From contig CANMJR010000023.1 of NCBI GenBank assembly GCA_947498025.1, positions 1 through 44,907 of the forward strand: a stretch of 44,907 nt of DNA, given 5' to 3'. Shown here piece by piece: positions 42,828-44,907 of the stretch. How positions within the stretch are numbered: position 1 is the stretch's first letter; each line of letters opens with the position of its first letter. The notes under the pieces are model-generated. The model was not told the origin of the DNA. It saw only the letters and a list, made by a program, of their open reading frames with translations, and ran no database searches. Source of the stretch: Helicobacteraceae bacterium (GTDB lineage Bacteria > Campylobacterota > Campylobacteria > Campylobacterales > Sulfurimonadaceae). The position numbers were made by a program, and so were the translations under genes.

Positions 42828-43072
42828 TACCACTCAACATCTTCGCTAAATTCGCTGTTTGGAGCGTCCATTGCCTCTTTGATTGAACTTGCCATTCCCG
42901 GTATAGAATTAAGAAACAGAGTCTCTTCTATTGCATTCCAATCCTCTTCAGAGAGCATTACAACATTATTTCTTTTTCCTGTAATCATGATAGGTTGATG
43001 TGTCTGGGCTGTTTCATCCATGAGTTTATAGATGTTTGTTCTCGCTTCGCTTACAGTCATTACTTTTGTCAT
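42827..43072 (-). CDS. yefM: YefM-family antitoxin
   Basis: YefM neutralises YoeB and represses the operon. The 81-residue protein has the Phd/YefM N-terminus MTKVMTVSEARTNIYKLMDE, then HQPIMITGKRNNVVMLSEEDWNAIEETLFL, and an acidic C-terminal tail that wraps the toxin. ATG 43072 lies 8 bases after AAAAAGGA; the upstream in-frame TTG at 43078 is ignored. It is first in the pair. Confidence 0.93.
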   Translation of the reverse strand: MTKVMTVSEARTNIYKLMDETAQTHQPIMITGKRNNVVMLSEEDWNAIEETLFLNSIPGMASSIKEAMDAPNSEFSEDVEW

Positions 43073-43090
43073 AATCAAATCCTTTTTACA

Positions 43091-43112
43091 ATAGTACCTA
43101 ATATCGTACGAT
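43091..43112 (-). promoter_or_regulatory. YefM-YoeB operator with two GTAC-cored sites
   Basis: ATCGTACGAT (43103-43112) is a perfect 10-bp palindrome, and a second GTAC core lies in ATAGTACCTA (43091-43100). The cores are 12 bases apart. As I recall, the E. coli yefM-yoeB operator also has a long and a short palindrome around a TGTACA core with this spacing. It lies just upstream of the ribosome site. Confidence 0.55.
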
Positions 43113-43232
43113 TAGTCAAATTTGTGTATTAGTCCATAAAATTTAGAGTCTTATTTTGTAAAAGTGGAGATTCACTCACAGGGGTGTAATTTGTAATTTA
43201 TGTCGATCTATTTTATTCAGCATTTGAATCTT

Positions 43233-44348
43233 TTAATATTCTAAAATCTTATTGATACGTGCTTCATCAATAGTATTTTGCCAATTTTTACTTTTTATTA
43301 ACTCAACAGGACTAATTTTTAAATATTTATAAAAATAATCATTTTCTATAATTCGTCTTTTGGAGTTATCCTCTGTGATAACAAAAGGTTTCATTTTTTC
43401 TTGTAATTTTATATTTACTTCAAAACTGGGATTAATAAATTTTCTTTGAAATATCCACATAATGAGGTCAATTAATTGTAGTCCATGACAATTTTGAGAT
43501 GATTCTAATTTAAATTCACCTTGAGTATATTTAGATTTTTTTATTCCTTTTACACTATTGAGTTCATTTTCTTTGAAATATAGTCCAGACAATTCTTTAT
43601 GATATTTTCTCATTACTCCTCCAAACTCATCAGATTTATCATGTATAAACTTATTTACACTTTCATTGTTTTTCTCACAAAATAAAGTTATATGATTTTG
43701 TAGACTTTGAAAACCTAGAATATTAGGACTTGATATTTTTTTTGCATTTTTACCCTTTGTCAAATCCTCAAAAAATATGTCAGGATTGTTTATTACAAAC
43801 TTTAGCCCTTTTATAATAAATTTAGAAATATCACTGTCTCTAATTAAGTTATTTTTTAATAGTTCTTTACTAAATTCTATTAAACTATCAAGATCATTTT
43901 TTAAAATGAATGACCAAACTTCATTTTTTTTATGGTGAATAACCAATATTTTGTGAATTTCAATTAATAAACTATGACGAAAATATTCATTTTCAATAAA
44001 AATATATGGAATAGCTTTATTTTCAAACGGATGAAGAATTAACGTAATAAATTGAATAGCTAAAAGTAACCTTTTTTCTATATATGTAAAGTGAACTTCC
44101 CAGTTAAAGTTTTCTAGTACTTGAATTATTTCATCTGTAATTTTTGAAACTTTCTCTTCACCCAATTCATATCCATGAAGTCTTGAAATATCATATAGTT
44201 TTAAATATTTACTAATAATTGGTTCTATTTCTTCTTGAATATCACGAATTGATATTAATGCCCCTTGAATATAAAATTGTTGATTATTATCAAAAATTTT
44301 TGTTCCACTATGTCCTGACTCATCAGCGTATATAAATACATTACTCAT
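43233..44348 (-). CDS. DUF3800-domain protein
   Basis: This 371-residue protein begins FIYADESGHSG, the signature of DUF3800 proteins, which have an RNase H-like fold with the Asp-Glu pair (D8, E9) as likely metal ligands. A later acidic residue in GLQLIDLIMWIF would complete the site. Members are often found near defence and mobile genes, but the role is unknown. Base composition is AT-rich. It lies between the toxin-antitoxin pair and an IS element, so it is probably acquired. Confidence 0.75.
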   Translation of the reverse strand: MSNVFIYADESGHSGTKIFDNNQQFYIQGALISIRDIQEEIEPIISKYLKLYDISRLHGYELGEEKVSKITDEIIQVLENFNWEVHFTYIEKRLLLAIQFITLILHPFENKAIPYIFIENEYFRHSLLIEIHKILVIHHKKNEVWSFILKNDLDSLIEFSKELLKNNLIRDSDISKFIIKGLKFVINNPDIFFEDLTKGKNAKKISSPNILGFQSLQNHITLFCEKNNESVNKFIHDKSDEFGGVMRKYHKELSGLYFKENELNSVKGIKKSKYTQGEFKLESSQNCHGLQLIDLIMWIFQRKFINPSFEVNIKLQEKMKPFVITEDNSKRRIIENDYFYKYLKISPVELIKSKNWQNTIDEARINKILEY

Positions 44349-44444
44349 TAATATCTCTTTGTGTATGTAACGTTTGAGTTGAGAAATAAATTATCTGTAG
44401 GGTAATTTATTTCTCTCCAAGGTTTTGTTATATTTTTATTTGTT

Positions 44445-44695
44445 TTATCGTTCGTATCTTTTAATTAGTTGATTAAATTCTATTGTTTGAAATGCTTTAG
44501 CATATCCATAACAAATTTCTCTATATAAGCCTGTATTAAATGTATCATTTATAATTGGTTTTATTTCCTGATAACCAATATTTAATGTATTTTTAAGTTC
44601 GTTTTCAAGTGAAAAGTAATCAACTTCTTCACCATTTAATCGTTCTTGTTCATATTTATCAAGTATCCCATTTATAGTATTTTGTTGTGTGCCAT
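44445..44695 (-). pseudogene. Small ORF with disrupted start
   Basis: On the minus strand a frame of about 80 codons (…NGILDKYEQERLNGEEV…, ending FNQLIKRYER) runs to the TAA at 44445-44447 but has no ATG, GTG or TTG. A well-placed ATG at 44695 (AAAAAAGGA upstream) is out of frame and stops after seven codons. One base change near 44675-44690 would join them. The product is unrecognised. It precedes the DUF3800 gene and may have been co-transcribed. The rest of 44349-44780 holds only AT-rich DNA and the IS end. Confidence 0.45.
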
Positions 44696-44763
44696 AATAT
44701 TCCTTTTTTAATATAACTATTTATTGATTCCCATTATAGTGAACCAAGACTTAATATTAATAA

Positions 44764-44907
44764 TTAGACTTCTTGCAAAACTCATTTTACGGGCACCTCA
44801 AATCCACGATCAAAATTTACCAATCCACATATCAAATTAAATCGTAAATTAAAGTATTTTCGGCGGTTACGATATTTTTGCGTCAGGATTTGAAATGTTT
44901 TCAGTTT
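44764..44907 (-). mobile_element. IS5-family element, partial (window edge)
   Basis: The end of the element is at about 44764 (GACTTCTTGCAAAACTC), next to the transposase stop codon. Only its terminal 140 bases are inside the window. A degraded copy of this end is at 2899-2929, in the opposite orientation. Confidence 0.7.
44781..44907 (-). CDS. IS5-family transposase, C-terminal fragment
   Basis: Read from the window edge, the product runs KLKTFQILTQKYRNRRKYFN and on to LRFNLICGLVNFD, ending FEVPVK and TGA at 44781. The YRNRRKxFxLRFNLIxG block is typical of the C-terminus of IS5-group DDE transposases. Start and catalytic residues lie outside the window, so activity cannot be judged. Confidence 0.75.

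Overview
The window looks like chromosomal DNA of a Campylobacterota (epsilonproteobacterial) bacterium, most probably Sulfurimonas or a close relative. The DNA is AT-rich, start codons include several TTGs, sigma-70 -10 boxes are often extended (TGNTATAAT) with weak -35 boxes, and the core proteins (MurD, MraY, GpmI, a short Lnt, a CheX fusion, FIST-kinase signalling) are of the size and style expected in that group. The genus is inferred from protein style only.

Layout. (1) 1-5.6 kb holds a two-component signalling cluster: a receiver protein, a FIST-domain histidine kinase, a receiver-kinase hybrid with its receiver partner, and an OmpR-type regulator. A 29-codon ORF and an IS-end remnant lie between them. 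(2) Two tandem tRNA-Phe genes are at 5.65-5.83 kb. (3) 5.9-20.6 kb is an ordinary housekeeping stretch: murD-mraY; gpmI; fabG-phrB-acpP-fabF-accA; an exonuclease with trpF and rpe; a CheX-type protein with an HDOD protein; rpmB; argJ.

(4) 20,584-37,394 is a 16.8-kb Tn7-like transposon, the main discovery of the window. It has near-perfect terminal inverted repeats beginning TGTCATTTACAAGAA, and is bounded by a perfect 5-bp target duplication (ATAAT) that lies across the argJ stop codon. Its transposition genes are split: tnsE at the left end, and a tnsA-tnsB-tnsC-tniQ operon near the right end. The internal cargo is a 7-deazaguanine DNA-modification island in two converging operons. The minus-strand operon is a YaaA/DUF6884-like protein (DpdC candidate), DpdB-like 2, DpdA (DNA transglycosylase), DpdB-like 1 and QueE. 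The plus-strand operon is a broken queC, a DndB-like DGQHR-family protein and a PD-(D/E)XK nuclease. The expected logic is that QueC/QueE make preQ0, DpdA with its DGQHR partners inserts it into DNA, the DpdC-like protein may convert it, and the DndB-like/nuclease pair may police unmodified or foreign DNA. Outboard of tnsA are a candidate EVE/PUA-like protein and a DUF5677-like gene that is out of frame at an (AG)6 repeat. A degenerate copy of the transposon end lies beside the tnsA promoter.

(5) 37.4-42.4 kb returns to the chromosome: a thioredoxin-fold protein, a gamma-carbonic-anhydrase-like protein, ppk, lnt and a Sel1-repeat protein. (6) 42.5-44.9 kb is accessory: a YefM-YoeB toxin-antitoxin pair with a double-palindrome operator, a DUF3800 protein, a broken small ORF, and the tail of an IS5-family transposase running off the window. 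A covarying palindromic repeat follows gpmI, rpmB and (before the transposon inserted) argJ. All functions are read from motifs and remembered family features; no database search was run.
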